From assembly GCF_001039355.2 (NCBI RefSeq), contig NW_019775458.1, positions 939,872-1,003,871 on the forward strand: 64,000 nt of DNA, given 5' to 3'. Origin of the DNA: Lingula anatina (lineage: Eukaryota > Brachiopoda > Lingulata > Lingulida > Lingulidae). Every line of letters begins with the position of its first letter. Position 1 is the first letter of the stretch. This document shows, one piece after another, positions 51,062-63,950 of the stretch. The notes below the pieces were generated by a model that did no database searches, was not told the origin of the DNA, and saw only the letters and a list, made by a program, of their open reading frames with translations. A program made the translations under genes and the position numbers.

Positions 51062-53905
51062 AGGTAAGATATGAGTACAGTGCGCATGTACCTATTTGAA
51101 ATATATTCTATGATTATCAACCAGCCAGCCGGGTTCATCATAATAATCGTGACAGAGTATTGGCAACGTGTATTCAATTAACGAATTTCTTGGCAGAATC
51201 TTCATTTAATTTTAAATTATTTACTCCGTGGACGGGATTTGCACATGTAGTCGTTAAATATATTATACATAATTTCCATCTGATCTCAATTCCTTTTTAT
51301 TTCAGAAGTTGGTAAATACAGTATATTAGTATGACTATGCATCAAATTCGTCTAATGACACTCTCTTTATATTCCAGAAGTTGCGTGACTTCTCTGACGT
51401 CATGATGTTGGAGCTGTCACGTGACCGTCAATCTCAACCAGTATGGATTAGTACGTACTAATGGATGGAAATTTTCCGAACGATTTCTTTGCAGATGTAT
51501 CAGGCCTAGCCTACAAATTGTGAACTTCATTATTTAAACGACCATAGGGGTCTATGTTACAAAAGAATGAGAATTAAACCATGAATTAGATAGACATATT
51601 ATTGAAGTATCAAAATAATGGCATATAATACCGAAAAAAAAACTGCTAAACAATAAAAATTGCTGGAAAATTAGATTCATTAACCAATAATGCATCAGAA
51701 GAGCCTGAAGAGAGATGCGCTAATAGTTTGTAGATAGCCTGTAGTATCTTACCAATAAAATGTTATTCCTTCTCATGTATAGAATCTATGTGTTTACTTT
51801 ATAAAAAAAATACCCGTTGATACATGTGTCGCAGGGGCGGATCCAGGATTATTTGAAAGGGGGGGGGGGCGAAAAGCAGGTCTCTAATGGAAAGCCGACC
51901 CATCGCCCCCTGGTGTGGGGTTCGGGGCCTACTCAAAAATTTTTGGTTTTGGAGAGCAAACAGTGCCCTTTGGTACGGTTTAGAACTATAATTTAGCTAG
52001 TTAAATCTCTAATTTCAAGTGGGGAATATTGGTGTGATATATCTTTGAGAAATCGAAAGGGGGGGGGGCAGGAGACACCGCACCCCCCCTCTAAATCTGC
52101 CACTGTGTCGTACATGCATATGCTATATAAATAAATATCGATACACGATAATGATAGCTAAAGAAAAAGCATCTAATACCACTACTCTGAGTTTCACGGA
52201 TATACCCTATAGGGTCTCTTTAAGTTCGAAAACTGCTGGGTACCCCTACCGACCCAAATGTATAAACAAATTATAATAAATACACAAAAGGTCGATAGAG
52301 TACTTCACTATAACTTCGTAAGGTATGTACCGGCTACGAGCACGGCTGACACCAAGTATACATTGAATACATTTCCTTAATGTATCTGTCACAAGAAGTT
52401 CCATAAATAAATTGCGACTTTTTATTGATACATGTTTTGATGCAGAATATTACAATTCAAAGCAAACATTTCATTGCATATATAAATGTCAAAAAAGTAA
52501 TGTCCTGAAAAGTAACAGGAAAACGAACTTAGCAAAGGAGACAATTTTGGCATGGGTGCAGGTCTGTCGGACACGAATCCAATGTTTTTGGTGCAGAACG
52601 CATCCAATAGTCTCGTAAACGAAAGGCAGGTCACCGAATTTAAAGGGGCAACAATTCTTCGATCTATCTTTCACAATAAAAACACTATTTTAATAGTTAT
52701 TAAAATAACAAGAGGCGTAGTTATGAAAATTAAACCATGAACATCGAAAAAAGGGGAGTTACAATGGATTTGCTTTTCTCATCTGTTCGCGACTAGTTCT
52801 GTAGAGAAACATTTTATTATCTGCTCTCTTTAATAAAGATGATAATTTTGATAATTTGGTAATAACAATAATAACTAGTGAAATGTGAATGTTGTTACCC
52901 ATCCAGGAGGAAGACGCGTTCAGTTCTTTTGACCGCTGGAATAATTTCAGTTTCAGTGACAAATTTTGGCGTCTTTCTTCCACCTCGATCCTATCCGAAG
53001 ATCTCGCGTCAAAATGGCTACCTGATTTACAATGTACGTAACGGAAGTACAGAAACCTCGATAAGATATTTATGTTTGTTATACGATAATAATTGAAATC
53101 CCATTTAATTTATGTTGCTTTACTTTCTGAACGTTTAATTTTTCATGCATGGGTATTTTCTGACTTCGAACTCCTATAGGTCTGAAGCCTTGCGATAGTT
53201 ACAATTTCTGAATGTCTACGGCACTAGTGGTAGGCCCTACTTATTTAATTAAAGTTGGTGGTAATAATTGACGCAATTGAGCATTATTTAATCGCGTTGG
53301 CTGAACATTTTTAATATCTTTATTATATCCTGCTCGCAAATGGTAAAAATCAAAGCTCTATTATCTTTCTAATGTTGACAAAACATTTTGAGGTCTGCCA
53401 CCGTTAAGACCATTAAACGAAAACCTCATTATTTTCAAACTTACATGACAATACAAACAGGACTTCAAATACTTAAACACAACTCTAGTTCAGAAAACAA
53501 GCCGGAGTTTATTGTAAAGTTTGTTGTAAAGTTTCTAACTTGTGAAGTCTTCATTTTCCACTACTAAAGCATTTTCAAAGCGTGACTTCGAATTCCTATA
53601 TGTGACTGAAGCCCTCGGCAGTTAATTTTTTTTTTACTTTCCACAGTAACTGTAGTACATAATTAAAAATTCGTGATAGCGCATCAAAATGGACAAAGCC
53701 CCCGTTTGTGCACTTTCATCTTAAAAAATTGGTTGTTGTTTCATTTTAGTGTTTTTTTTTTTCTAATATTGCTTCTATCAGTTTTGTCATCTATAATTGT
53801 CTGTCCATTTCTCAGCTGCCATCAGCTTGTTTGTGAATGATTCTTGTCTTTTTTTTTTTTTAGATCTTGTCCATCCCAGCCCAGAAAGTATGTGCCCGCG
53901 GTTTA
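51062..53905. other. 3' flank between convergent D and E4
   Basis: Matches the C-E3 flank: CRE-like TGACGTCA and GTCACGTGAC palindromes near 51395-51425, the 3'-flank block at 51491-51662, and hAT-like MITE copy 4. A unique insertion at about 52225-52765 has no counterpart in V1. No gene seen. Confidence 0.6.
51832..52105. mobile_element. hAT-like MITE, copy 4
   Basis: Left end CAGGGGCGGATCCAGGATT, right end AATCTGCCACTG. The flanking TGTCG on both sides could be a short target duplication or chance. Confidence 0.8.
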
Positions 53906-55219
53906 CTACCACGATTTGATGACCACATATTGTTGACGTCGCCGATATAATGGACAACAGGCGCAGCAGCAGCAGACGACACAACTCACGCAGAGCAAGA
54001 CAAGCCCGCAGCATACACCAATCACTGGCAGAACCCAAATGCTGTGCAAAAAGAAGAAAATATGTTTATGCTACATCACAGATTTTAACAGACTGTGAAC
54101 AATGCCTGAGTCTGGTGACTTCACCCTGAAAATAAAACTGAAAGCAGAAGAGAAAATCCATTGTTTCAACAATTCAAAGTGGTCCCATGACATCTTAAGG
54201 ACTGGAATGTGAAGAAATCAAAAGAAATGTTCAGTTTTTCGCTTTGTTTTAATGAAATGTTAAACCTATATTGTTACATTTAAACTAAAAAGTAACTCAC
54301 TGACAAAAAGTGACCTACGCTAATGCCGTCGGTCCACAGCAAGCATCACTGTTGTCCCCTGCCTTGCAACAGAATGTCTCCAAACCGGACTGGTCACCAG
54401 GTCGAGGACAGTAAAAGTCTTTATTGTAATCATCTAAAATTAAGAAAAAACTTTAACATTTTCTTTGTGTCAAGAAAATCGTACGCCATCGCATTTTTTT
54501 TTTTACTTTGACAGAATTTAAATGTGGAGATGCTTGTATCGCAGCCACATACCAGCAAACTCTATCCGTATATAAATGAAAACAGATACACCTATTCAGT
54601 AGCTTAAAAAGCCCTGGTCCGATTTGAAAATGATATTACACAATATATCTTTACTACTCACGTACTTATGTATGTCAGGACAGTCAGGACGATGATAAAC
54701 AATGACACACCACACAAGATAATAAACAATCATGACGTACCGGAGGGACAGTGATGTTCTCCCCGACCGTCGCAGCATCCCTCGGAACAGCAGCGTGTGT
54801 GGTTAGGGGGGTCCTGTGGAGATGGGCAGTACAAGAAAGGGTAGTGACCAAGGGGCAATGACGGACAACGGAACGTTTCAGCGGCGCCCACATCTAAAAC
54901 TGAATAAAATTTACAGTAATTTCTTCCAACACTGGTAGCCTGAACCTAAAGTGATTTTCACTTCGATATTTCATTGTCTAGCAAGACGTCTTCATCAGGG
55001 ACATGGGAAAGTGTCTTTCTAAAATACACAAAAGATCTATTTCCGCTTGCTTCATCCTGTGCTGAGATTAATGTGTCTTTGTTTATACATGATACCACGT
55101 GTTTTTATGCTTTTTGTCGCTCTCTATCTCCCTCTCATTAATATACCCCGCATACCTGAATACAAAACAAATCCAACAAGTATCAAACTAATTGTCACCT
55201 CCCTTCCTATTGCTGCCAT
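53906..55219 (-). CDS. Gene E4: small Cys-rich single-span membrane protein
   Basis: Four exons: 55219-55156, 54899-54741, 54433-54319, 54041-53906 (TAG). They give 157 residues, phases 1, 1, 2. Same plan as E3: signal peptide, two Cys repeats with CC pairs, one span, Cys cluster, RRRQQYVVIKSW tail. Exons 3 and 4 encode the same protein as in E3, and even the introns are nearly identical, so the pair is young or has been homogenised. The exon 3 donor is placed at GC/gtaggt; reading on would reach an in-frame TAG at once and lose the membrane span that all paralogues share. It is convergent to gene D. Confidence 0.84.
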
Positions 55220-58200
55220 TGTTTCGAAATAATCATACTTTACTGGTACGTCCGAAAGTCCTTCCGTGTGACATTATTAACCTATGTACTGTGATCGTAG
55301 TCCTTCAGTAGCACTGACCATAGAAACGCTACATTAACCTGTACATACTTAGTAAGAAGATAACGCATCTTCGGAGACATATGACCTAAATAGAGACGGA
55401 ATATTGTGCGTACAATAATAATATGTCCCAGGAAATTAAAACTGCCATTTTTTTATCAAGACGTTGAGTATATACAAATATTTAAAGCAACATCTGCTAA
55501 ATACTGAACTTCCGAGTGTTTCAAATGGTAAACCCTTAATTTACTCATTTTATTAAAAAGCAGCAATTAACAGAAAATTTAAATGTAACACACATAGAAA
55601 ACGTTTACTTTAAACTGACTGTCAGCAATAAATCCAATTAAATTGTGAAATAAAAGAAAACATAACGTGGTCTAATACACATTTATGGTGTCACCAGCCC
55701 GGAATTTGCGCACTTTTATCATGAAATAACCGTGTTATCTCAGTCAATACACATACTTTGATAGGATACCTGTTGACGTGCGGAGTCAGTGGAAAAATTA
55801 GTCACTATACAGAGGTACATCTTTATAAGACAATCCGTAGAATTGAGTGTAAATCAAGTGTACGCACATTAATAACAATATTCCAGTCTAATAATTCCGC
55901 CGCGAGCTCGGAATCCAAGACCGTTCATTGCTATGAAATCTTTAATCTTATTGCTTTACTATATTGTTGCTATGACCATGCATACTTGGAAGACATGTAG
56001 CTGGAGCATGCAAAACGTAGTGCCAACTTTAGAGAAAATTGTTTGGGTTGTCAGAAAGCATAAAAAAGAAACGGCGAGCGCCAAAAAAAAAAAAAAAAAA
56101 AAAAATGTTAGAGAAAAAATACAGATTTTCTGAGTGAAATATTTTTGTCATGTTTAAAGCTTGTATATCAGGGCGTTTTTAAAGTGCATTAACTTCCAAC
56201 TTGGCTCGACCCACCAGTGCCCTTGGACGCCATGTTTTATACCATTTGTAATCAAATGATCTATTAGTTCTAAATGACTGACCAGTCACGTAGACCACCA
56301 ACTCTCCCTTTACATTTCACAAGGTAATTACGACATCCTTTCACTTCATTTGAGTGGTTTTATTGTTTTAAGGTTAGAATTGGGAAAGAGAAGTACCTTG
56401 CAGGACTTGTAGGCAAAGAAAACGTGACTTTGGGACATTTTCAAACACGGGTAGTGAATCTTTCAATTTCGTGGTGTTCAGTATCAAGCGGTTTCCTTGA
56501 TAATGGGAGGCACAAATTTCTAAATGTACTTTTAAAATATTTATTGTTAGCAACACAACAAACCACCTATAGGTAGTTTGCAGTACGCATGCACAGAATA
56601 GTAAACATCGCCGTTATTTTCAAGTAATATATATATCATTATTACAAAAATCAATTAATCCTAAATAAAACTGACCACAAAGGCCGGTATTACGTTCTTC
56701 ACTCTTTGTAAACATATCATCTAAATTTATATATATTATACATATAATGGAGTACATACAATGTATATATTAAGAAAACCTTACAAGCTATGATACAAAA
56801 ATCGAACAGCACAATTTGTTACACCGCGTACGCATTAATAGCAGAAGCTTTGTTCCAACTTATTTCAAATCAGACATGCCATATGCTTTAACATAGCTGC
56901 AATGGGAAATGTTGATAAAATAACCCTCTTGGCTTAAGCTTAACTGTGCATTTTAAAATATTTAACACTTATTCATTTGAAAACAGTATATAGCTTTCTG
57001 CTGCAGAGGGCTACCAAAGACAATTTCACTGCCTTATAATTGTTTTTTCTAGCAGACTGCATTAGAACTAAGAGATTTAGCCAAAGCTGATGCAAACTTT
57101 TTCACTAATAGACTAGCGGTAAACAAGCAAGGAGGGGGAGGGGGGTTCGCCCATTGTCAAAAAATTCAAAATAAATGTAAAATTCCAAGTATTGGCTGTA
57201 GTCAAGAAAACATTTAAAGACAATGTTATCCTAAGAACAAAAATTGGTGATTAATAAATATATCATATATTTAAAAAGCTTTAATGATCTTTCTTCATAC
57301 TTTATTAAAATAAGTATCCACTTTCTTTGACACTTACACACAGTTCTGGAGTATTGATTTCTTTATACAAATCACAACATAAACTTTCTGATTAAATATC
57401 AAATTTGTATAAAACATGAGAAGTTTAGTTTCAATTCACTGGTTTGGTTTTCAGACAAAGACTTAGTTTCATAGAGAATTATTTTTTCCATGTCACTTTT
57501 GCCAACAAGCCTCAAGTGCCAACACCTTCATTTATAAACAACTATTATCTATTTTGAGAAATAAGAATTCCATCTGGTGAGAATTGAGTCAAGGAGTTAA
57601 GACTGGTTTCTCACTTAGAGAGCTGAACTTAAAATTGGCATATATTACTTTTGAAGAAAATATGAAATGTCATAGATGTATTACTTATAGGAATTCATAT
57701 TCAACTGATGCAGATACACTGACAAACAAACAAAATTTAAATTCAGTTTTTTTTTACACATACTAGTATATGGCTAAATAATCTGAACTAAAGTTTATGG
57801 GGCTTGACATCAATTAAGCAAAATATGTCCTGCACTTCACAAAGAGATGCACCTAATACTGATATCACAAACATTTGAAAGAAAAAAACTCACAATTCCC
57901 AAGACTATTATTTGCAGGTGCCACTAAGTAAGCAAAAGGCTGCAATCTGAAGAAACAGTGTGAAGTATTCATCTTTCAACGAAAAAAAAAAAAAAAAAAA
58001 AAACAATGCCAAACAAAGAGCAGTATTACCATATTCTGAACACAACAAAAACTACATTTAAGGCACAAAGATACATGTAAATTAGACCCTACAATCATTG
58101 CAGCCAATTGTGCCACTTTATGGATTCAAGCAATATTAGAATAAAATAATATTAGGTTACTTGTTGAAATCACAATTGGAGATATACCCATTGCAGAAAG

Positions 58201-59249
58201 AAAAAGTATTACTTGAACTGCTACAAAATCCTTTTCTAAATGTGTTGCCTCTTTCAAAATATCAGTTTCCTGAAACAAAGGCCAGCTTTGCAAAATAAAT
58301 AAATAAATAATTTAATTCACCGATTAGAATCCTTCAAAATCTGAAAATAATTGCAGAAAAAAAACTGCTTAAAAAAACTGTAACTAAGCATCTGGATTAC
58401 ACAACAAAGCTTCACACCAAGGTTGAAAAAATCATGTTTGTAAATTACAGCTACATCACGATGTATTACATATATTCCAAAAGAAAGAAACATGCCCATT
58501 CAATACTTACATGTACTATTCATTTCAATTATCAACTATCACACCCATTTACAGATACATATATGGGATTAATATGACTTGACTGATCAGAAGTCCATCA
58601 CTGGGTTTCATATCAAACCTTGAATATTTGTGCAAAACTTTGGTAAATTATTCATAATTTAAAGGATCACAACAGAATGAGGTGCTGAAGCAAATGTTCA
58701 TGATTTAATTAAGAATTTCACTGGGAATAAATATCATGTAAATTGAGAATCCCCCTTCCAAGGTCACTGAGCATAAGATGTTAATTACTTTACATGGTCA
58801 CCAACTCTAACTTTTCCCTACCTTCAGATGTCATTGGTCCAATTTACAGGTGACCTTTAGAATCAAGACACTGATGATACAATGACTTTGAACCTTGCCT
58901 ATTTAGGATTTCATAAATTGTAAACTAACTTTCACATCATTTTAGATATTTTTATACAGTGATGAAAACCCAATACCCAAAGGTAAGAGTTTTATCTGGT
59001 CAGTTTTATATCTAAAGATATTGAATCAATAACTCTGACTCAAAGGCACTGCTGTTGATCTAATATAGAGCATTTGCAGCTGGAGTATGCAAAAAATTTG
59101 TAACCTTTTCTCAAATATTAGTAATTAACATACATTCTTGTAACTGTCTTGTCAGTCACATTTTTCACATAAATGTGCAATCTGGAGATAAAAGGGAGTT
59201 ACAAATGCTCGCACTTAGGATACAAACATTTGGGAGCCACAGAGCTATC
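55220..59249. other. E4 upstream region and ANKIB1-like 3' flank
   Basis: 55.22-56.07 kb repeats the E3 upstream region and ends at an A-run (56083-56104). From about 56.1 to 59.25 kb the sequence is unique and AT-rich. The part next to 59250 is probably the 3' UTR of the ANKIB1-like gene; several minus-strand AATAAA signals are present, so its end cannot be chosen. A poly-A run lies near 57981-58003. Confidence 0.55.
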
Positions 59250-61012
59250 TCATACATATACCATATCGTCTTCATCATCCTGGGTTAAATCTGTAAGAGT
59301 GATCTGATTAGCTGAATGCCTGGCCCACAGGGAGGTCTCCCTCTCACCACTCCCAGAAGATGGTCCCCTGTTCAGATCATTCTGTCCGTGAATCACAACC
59401 TTTCCTGAGGATGAGGACCCTGAGGGCAGATTACTCTCATTGTTAAGAAGAAGTGGTGATGTTTCCGATTCCATCTCCTTTGTAGACGAAGAAGAAACGG
59501 ACCACTTGTCCATGTTATCTGTGGTTGCCATGGGCACCTGGTCAGTGTAAGTACTGATGCAGTGGACAGTGGGGCTGGTGGACACGGCAGAGGAGGTCAG
59601 ATATTCTGTCCACTCATCGAGGGTGGTAACTGCTGGGTCGACCACTGGAGGCCCTGCCCCAATGCTCTGGGCCCCACACACATCAATATTGAACTGTAAA
59701 GGAACTGATGCAGCAGCAACCTCCCCATGAATGGCACTTGGAAGGTCTTCCGTGGGAGTTTTCACATAGGAGTAAAGGTGACTGAAATCTTTCTTTTCGA
59801 ACTCTTTAGTTTTGTTCACATCCATAGCCAAAATATTATTCACAGAAATGTTCTTGATCAGACCAAAACTGTTTCCATAGGCACCATGACACGTCCCAGA
59901 GCACTGAGGGTCTTCTTCTGATTCCCTGGGATGACCTTGACCTTGTGCATGACCTTGACCTTCTTTGTGATGTCGAGGAGCCTGATGTGGTTTGTGCTTT
60001 GGTCTGGCTCCACCCATTCCTTCTTCATGCTGTCTAGTGTCCAGTGGACTTTCCAAACAGGCCGCAGTAGAGTCACTGTCATCCTTTGAAGTGGTCAGTG
60101 CACTACTGGTCACTATAGAGTCACTGTAGGCCAGTAACATTTTCACATGAGTATCCAGCTCCTCTTCCTCCTGTGATTTCTCAGAGCTACTGGAGTGGTC
60201 ATCTCTCGGGGTCAATACTGACTGGTTGTTATTGTCATTGTGGTCCCTATCTCCAGATATCTGGTCAACTGGGTCACTACCATCACTGGGGTCCATTGAA
60301 ATGTTTGATTGTGCATTTCTGGTGGCAGTAGCAGTATACTCGGGTATTTCTAGGCTCTTAGTGTCCTGTGGTTCTTGATTGCTCTCCTGAAGGCTATAAA
60401 CGGAAACACCTGGCAATTTACTTCCTAACACACTTTTCTCTAACTCCATATCTCCTTCCTCATCCACACACAATGAAGGCTCTGTAAGAGGTGCTAAAAT
60501 CAACTGAGCTTCTGTACCACTTAGCGTCGGCACATGCATGCTGTGGACAGGGGTGACTGGAGTGTCCGTGGCATGGACGTCCACACAAGTGATGGGGATG
60601 CTGGCCTCCAAGGGGGAGTTTGGGGCAGAGTCTTGTAAAGACAGCTGTATTGCCATTTTCAGTTCTGTGTCCTCCTCTGTAAAAAGACAACATATTTATT
60701 TTGTGTTACAATCTGACATTTATATGATCACATTTGATAACACACTTTTTAATATCATTTGGTTAGTTTTCTTGTTAATTCCTTAAATATTAACTGAAAG
60801 TTGCATTGATTAAACATATAAACACTAAGTATCTAATACATACTTTCATGCATGATGAATGATGCATACACCTTTCTATGCAATAATTACAGACCAAATA
60901 AAGTTCACTTTACAAAATACAAGATGCAAGGTTTGAATGTGCAAGATTGTGCTGTGTAAAATTATATTTTCAACTGTTAAACAGTAATCAATAAAACAAA
61001 CAAACAAACAAA

Positions 61013-61059
<47 letters not shown>

Positions 61060-63950
61060 ACAGACTCTTCACCTTCTGCAGTAATTCGAGACAGTTCAAT
61101 TGCACGTTGCAACTCTGGATCAAAATCTTCCACATCGGTGGCAGCAGCGGGAGGCTGTCGCTCACTCCTATTGGCTGTCCCCCGTCGAACTACTCTAGGC
61201 AGCCTAGGGGAGTTGATTGACCGTCCTGTCCTGCTCGGACTACTGGACAATGGACTAGTGGACACCTTGGACACGGGGCTCTTTGGTGCAGTTTCCTCTG
61301 GCCGTGGTGGAAGAGGTTCAGGCAATGGAATCTCCATATTCAATCGATTGCTTGAACTTTAAACATAAGATAAGATAATCTGATCCCCTTTTTAAAAGTG
61401 GCATGCTGTTCATTTAGCCAGTATCACTTTTGAAAGTCCCACATTGATATCTGTCAGTGTCAATAAATTAAACAAATGCTAAAACCTCCTGGCATTGATT
61501 TTCATTTTCACCATCATTTAAATCATATTAGTCTACTTTGGTTTCATTTAACATGTATGACAGCTGCTGTTTTTTTCTATTATTTTTAAGTATTGACTTC
61601 AGTGACAAAACTTAAATTAAAAATTTTAGCCTTTCAAACTCAAAAGCAAACCGACTACTGTTCAAGATTATATTCTGAAATTTGTAATGAATCAAAATTT
61701 TATTCTGAATTCCACACCTTGCTGCATCAGCTGATGGTCCCAGGGAGGCGACATCTCGAAGCAGCTGAAGCCGAGACATCTCTAAGGCACGGAGGAGGTC
61801 AAGCTGATAGTCTGCAACTAACTCCGATGGACGAGGACTGGACACTGAATAAGAAGGAAAACAATGTTTCTTTATCAAGTAAATACTGCTGATAGCCTTC
61901 CTACAACTCTGTTAAACAATGTCAAGACACTTAAAGTGAACACAGCTTGATGTTCAATCAAGATACCCACGTTGCAGTGCATTTTATTGTTATCTTTACC
62001 TCCTTCTTTCCCCACTCTGTCCTTCCTAAGACAGCGCAGACTACAGTACTCATGCATTCCTCCTGTTCTTTTATTCCTGGCCCTTGGTTTGCTGCAGTCT
62101 GTTCGCCGACAAACATCTACAACATAATTATTTCAAATTACTATAATGAGATTGTATCAAATTTGATAAAAGAGGGACCAATATTTTTTTAAAGTAATCT
62201 AGGTTATTTATATCAGAATTCAGTATGAATGCTTTTTCAAAAGCTAAATGTTCTTGTCAGTGAAATGTGAACTAATTCGACTGTCAATTTCTCAGTAGTT
62301 TTGATGAAAATTCTGCTATTACATGATTAACTAAATTTTTTCCCTACCAATTTCTGCAAGCACCTCAATCCACCCAAAATGACTCAATTGCCACCCAATG
62401 TGACTTGATCCCTAATTTTGTCAGGACAGGTCACAAATATCCACAGTAACTACATTAACTATAACAACAACTTTCACATACTGACAACACTGCCTCACAC
62501 ACCATAACTTACCACTAGTGACTGAAGGAGTTTGCCCAGCTTTCCCCTCCCCCTGCTCTTCCTCCTGCTCATCCTCGGACTCCTCAGGGCTGGAGTCAGG
62601 CCAGTCAAAGAGTGCAGAGACATTGGTGTGGCGCCCTGAACTGTCCATAACCCAGGGGTTGGGCAGCTCCATGTCTTGAATGGAGTCTAGCAGGGCTTTC
62701 TTGGTGTCCTCCTTTATAAGAAGATATATAATATTAAACAGATGGAATTTGTGAGCTGTCCTTTGGTGTGGGTAATAAATGACAAAAGTTGGTCTCAGCA
62801 TTTGATTACTATGTGTGTCCCTGTACTTTCATACATATATTTTATCATGACTCCTGTTTAGAAGCCAGCCCCCCCCCCCCAAAAAAAAAAAATTCCCACT
62901 TCAACCCAATACCATCCCTGGCCCTTACTTCCACAGTGAATTTATTGATTCCTAAAATTTAACAAATTTCCTGGTGCCATGCTGCCATGTTCAAGTAGAT
63001 CTCATTCTCACTTGTATCCACATCAAAGCTGTATTTCCTTATAGAATTTCCAGCTATGAAAACTGGAGTAAATGGTTTAAAAAAATTTCAGAGATTTGCC
63101 CAGAAACATGTAAGTTGAGATATAATATCATCTGCTGACGTTAAAATCTATTTAGCCAAAATATCAGTGTTTTTGGCAAAGCCCCTTTGAAGAATTGTCA
63201 AAAATTCATTTACCTTTGAACATTTCATCATCATTGCCCCCCTCGTTTTTCTGTATAGGAGACTTGCAGTTCCAGATTGTTTGAATAGCACTCGGCCACA
63301 CCCTTTCCAAGGCAACATAAACACACAAATGCTTAATGGATCTAATAATTACTTACATCTACATCAAAACTGTATTTTTTCCTAGAATTCCCAGGAGACA
63401 GATCAACGGGCACCAAGCCTCGTGCAATGGCGCCTATCAAGTCATGGCGTTTCCGTGTGACCAGCTGAGCCTGACCTATAATCTTGTTCCGTGGTGTACG
63501 TAAGTATGGGCGATTGATCATCTGAGATAAGTTCTCTGTTGCCTCTTCCAGCTCCGTCTGTGGAAAAATGAAAACAGCTCATGTGACATGACTTATATTG
63601 TGTAAATCAATAATTTAGCTGTCCTGTACAAAAATCTTTTTTTTTTTTTGTATGTTAAAACCACAAATGAATCTGAGAGAATTTCAAGTGCAGTAGAACT
63701 AAATAATAAGAACTGAAATTGACATAAAACATCTAACATTCAATTAAATGATTTTTTTATTAAAATGTGTGTGAATATAATAATATAAATATTCAATCAG
63801 TAATCACCTGCATGAATTCAAAGATGGGTTTTCTAATTCCTACTTCTTCTATGTAATAACCATAGACATAAGAACACTTCAGGACGCGCCGTGCCTTGAG
63901 CAATTGGTGGACTGCATCTTCTATAAACTTGGTCTCAATATCTGCAGTTG
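59250..63950 (-). CDS. ANKIB1: ANKIB1-like RBR E3 ubiquitin ligase, 3' part
   Basis: Exons in view, 5' to 3': 63950-63808, 63557-63357, 62711-62513, 62116-62000, 61844-61718, 61356-61073, 60676-59250 (TGA). They give 831 residues in one frame; the ankyrin, RING1, IBR and RING2 exons would lie right of the window. The first two exons form the end of the Ariadne region (KARRVLKCSYVYGYYIEE, NRPYLRTPRNKII). After an acidic linker and a small Cys-containing exon (DVC...TDC...EYCSLRC) come three ubiquitin-interacting motifs: DYQLDLLRALEMSRLQ (exon 5), DPELQRAIELSRITAEE (end of exon 6) and EEDTELKMAIQLSLQD (start of the last exon). The 470-residue tail is Ser/Thr/Asp-rich and looks disordered. In Ariadne-type ligases RING2 forms a ubiquitin thioester and the Ariadne domain is autoinhibitory. 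A (TAAA)n tract lies just after the exon 6 donor. Confidence 0.85.
60992..61060. repeat. (CAAA)n/(TAAA)n microsatellite
   Basis: Compound tetranucleotide run in the intron before the last exon of the ANKIB1-like gene. Confidence 0.95.

Larger units (their letters stand above)
44951..56065. repeat. Duplicon V2 (genes D and E4)
   Basis: Second member of the C+E3/D+E4 duplication. Compared with V1 it keeps the full gene D and has an extra unique stretch at about 52.2-52.77 kb. It ends near 56065, where similarity stops at an A-rich tract (56083-56104). Confidence 0.8.

Noticed and set aside
60876-61343. 155-residue open frame taken as a whole exon with a poly-Leu/Phe/Tyr end
   Set aside because: The end is translation of a (TAAA)n microsatellite. 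The exon stops at the gtgaag donor next to 61073, and joining there completes a ubiquitin-interacting motif region in frame.
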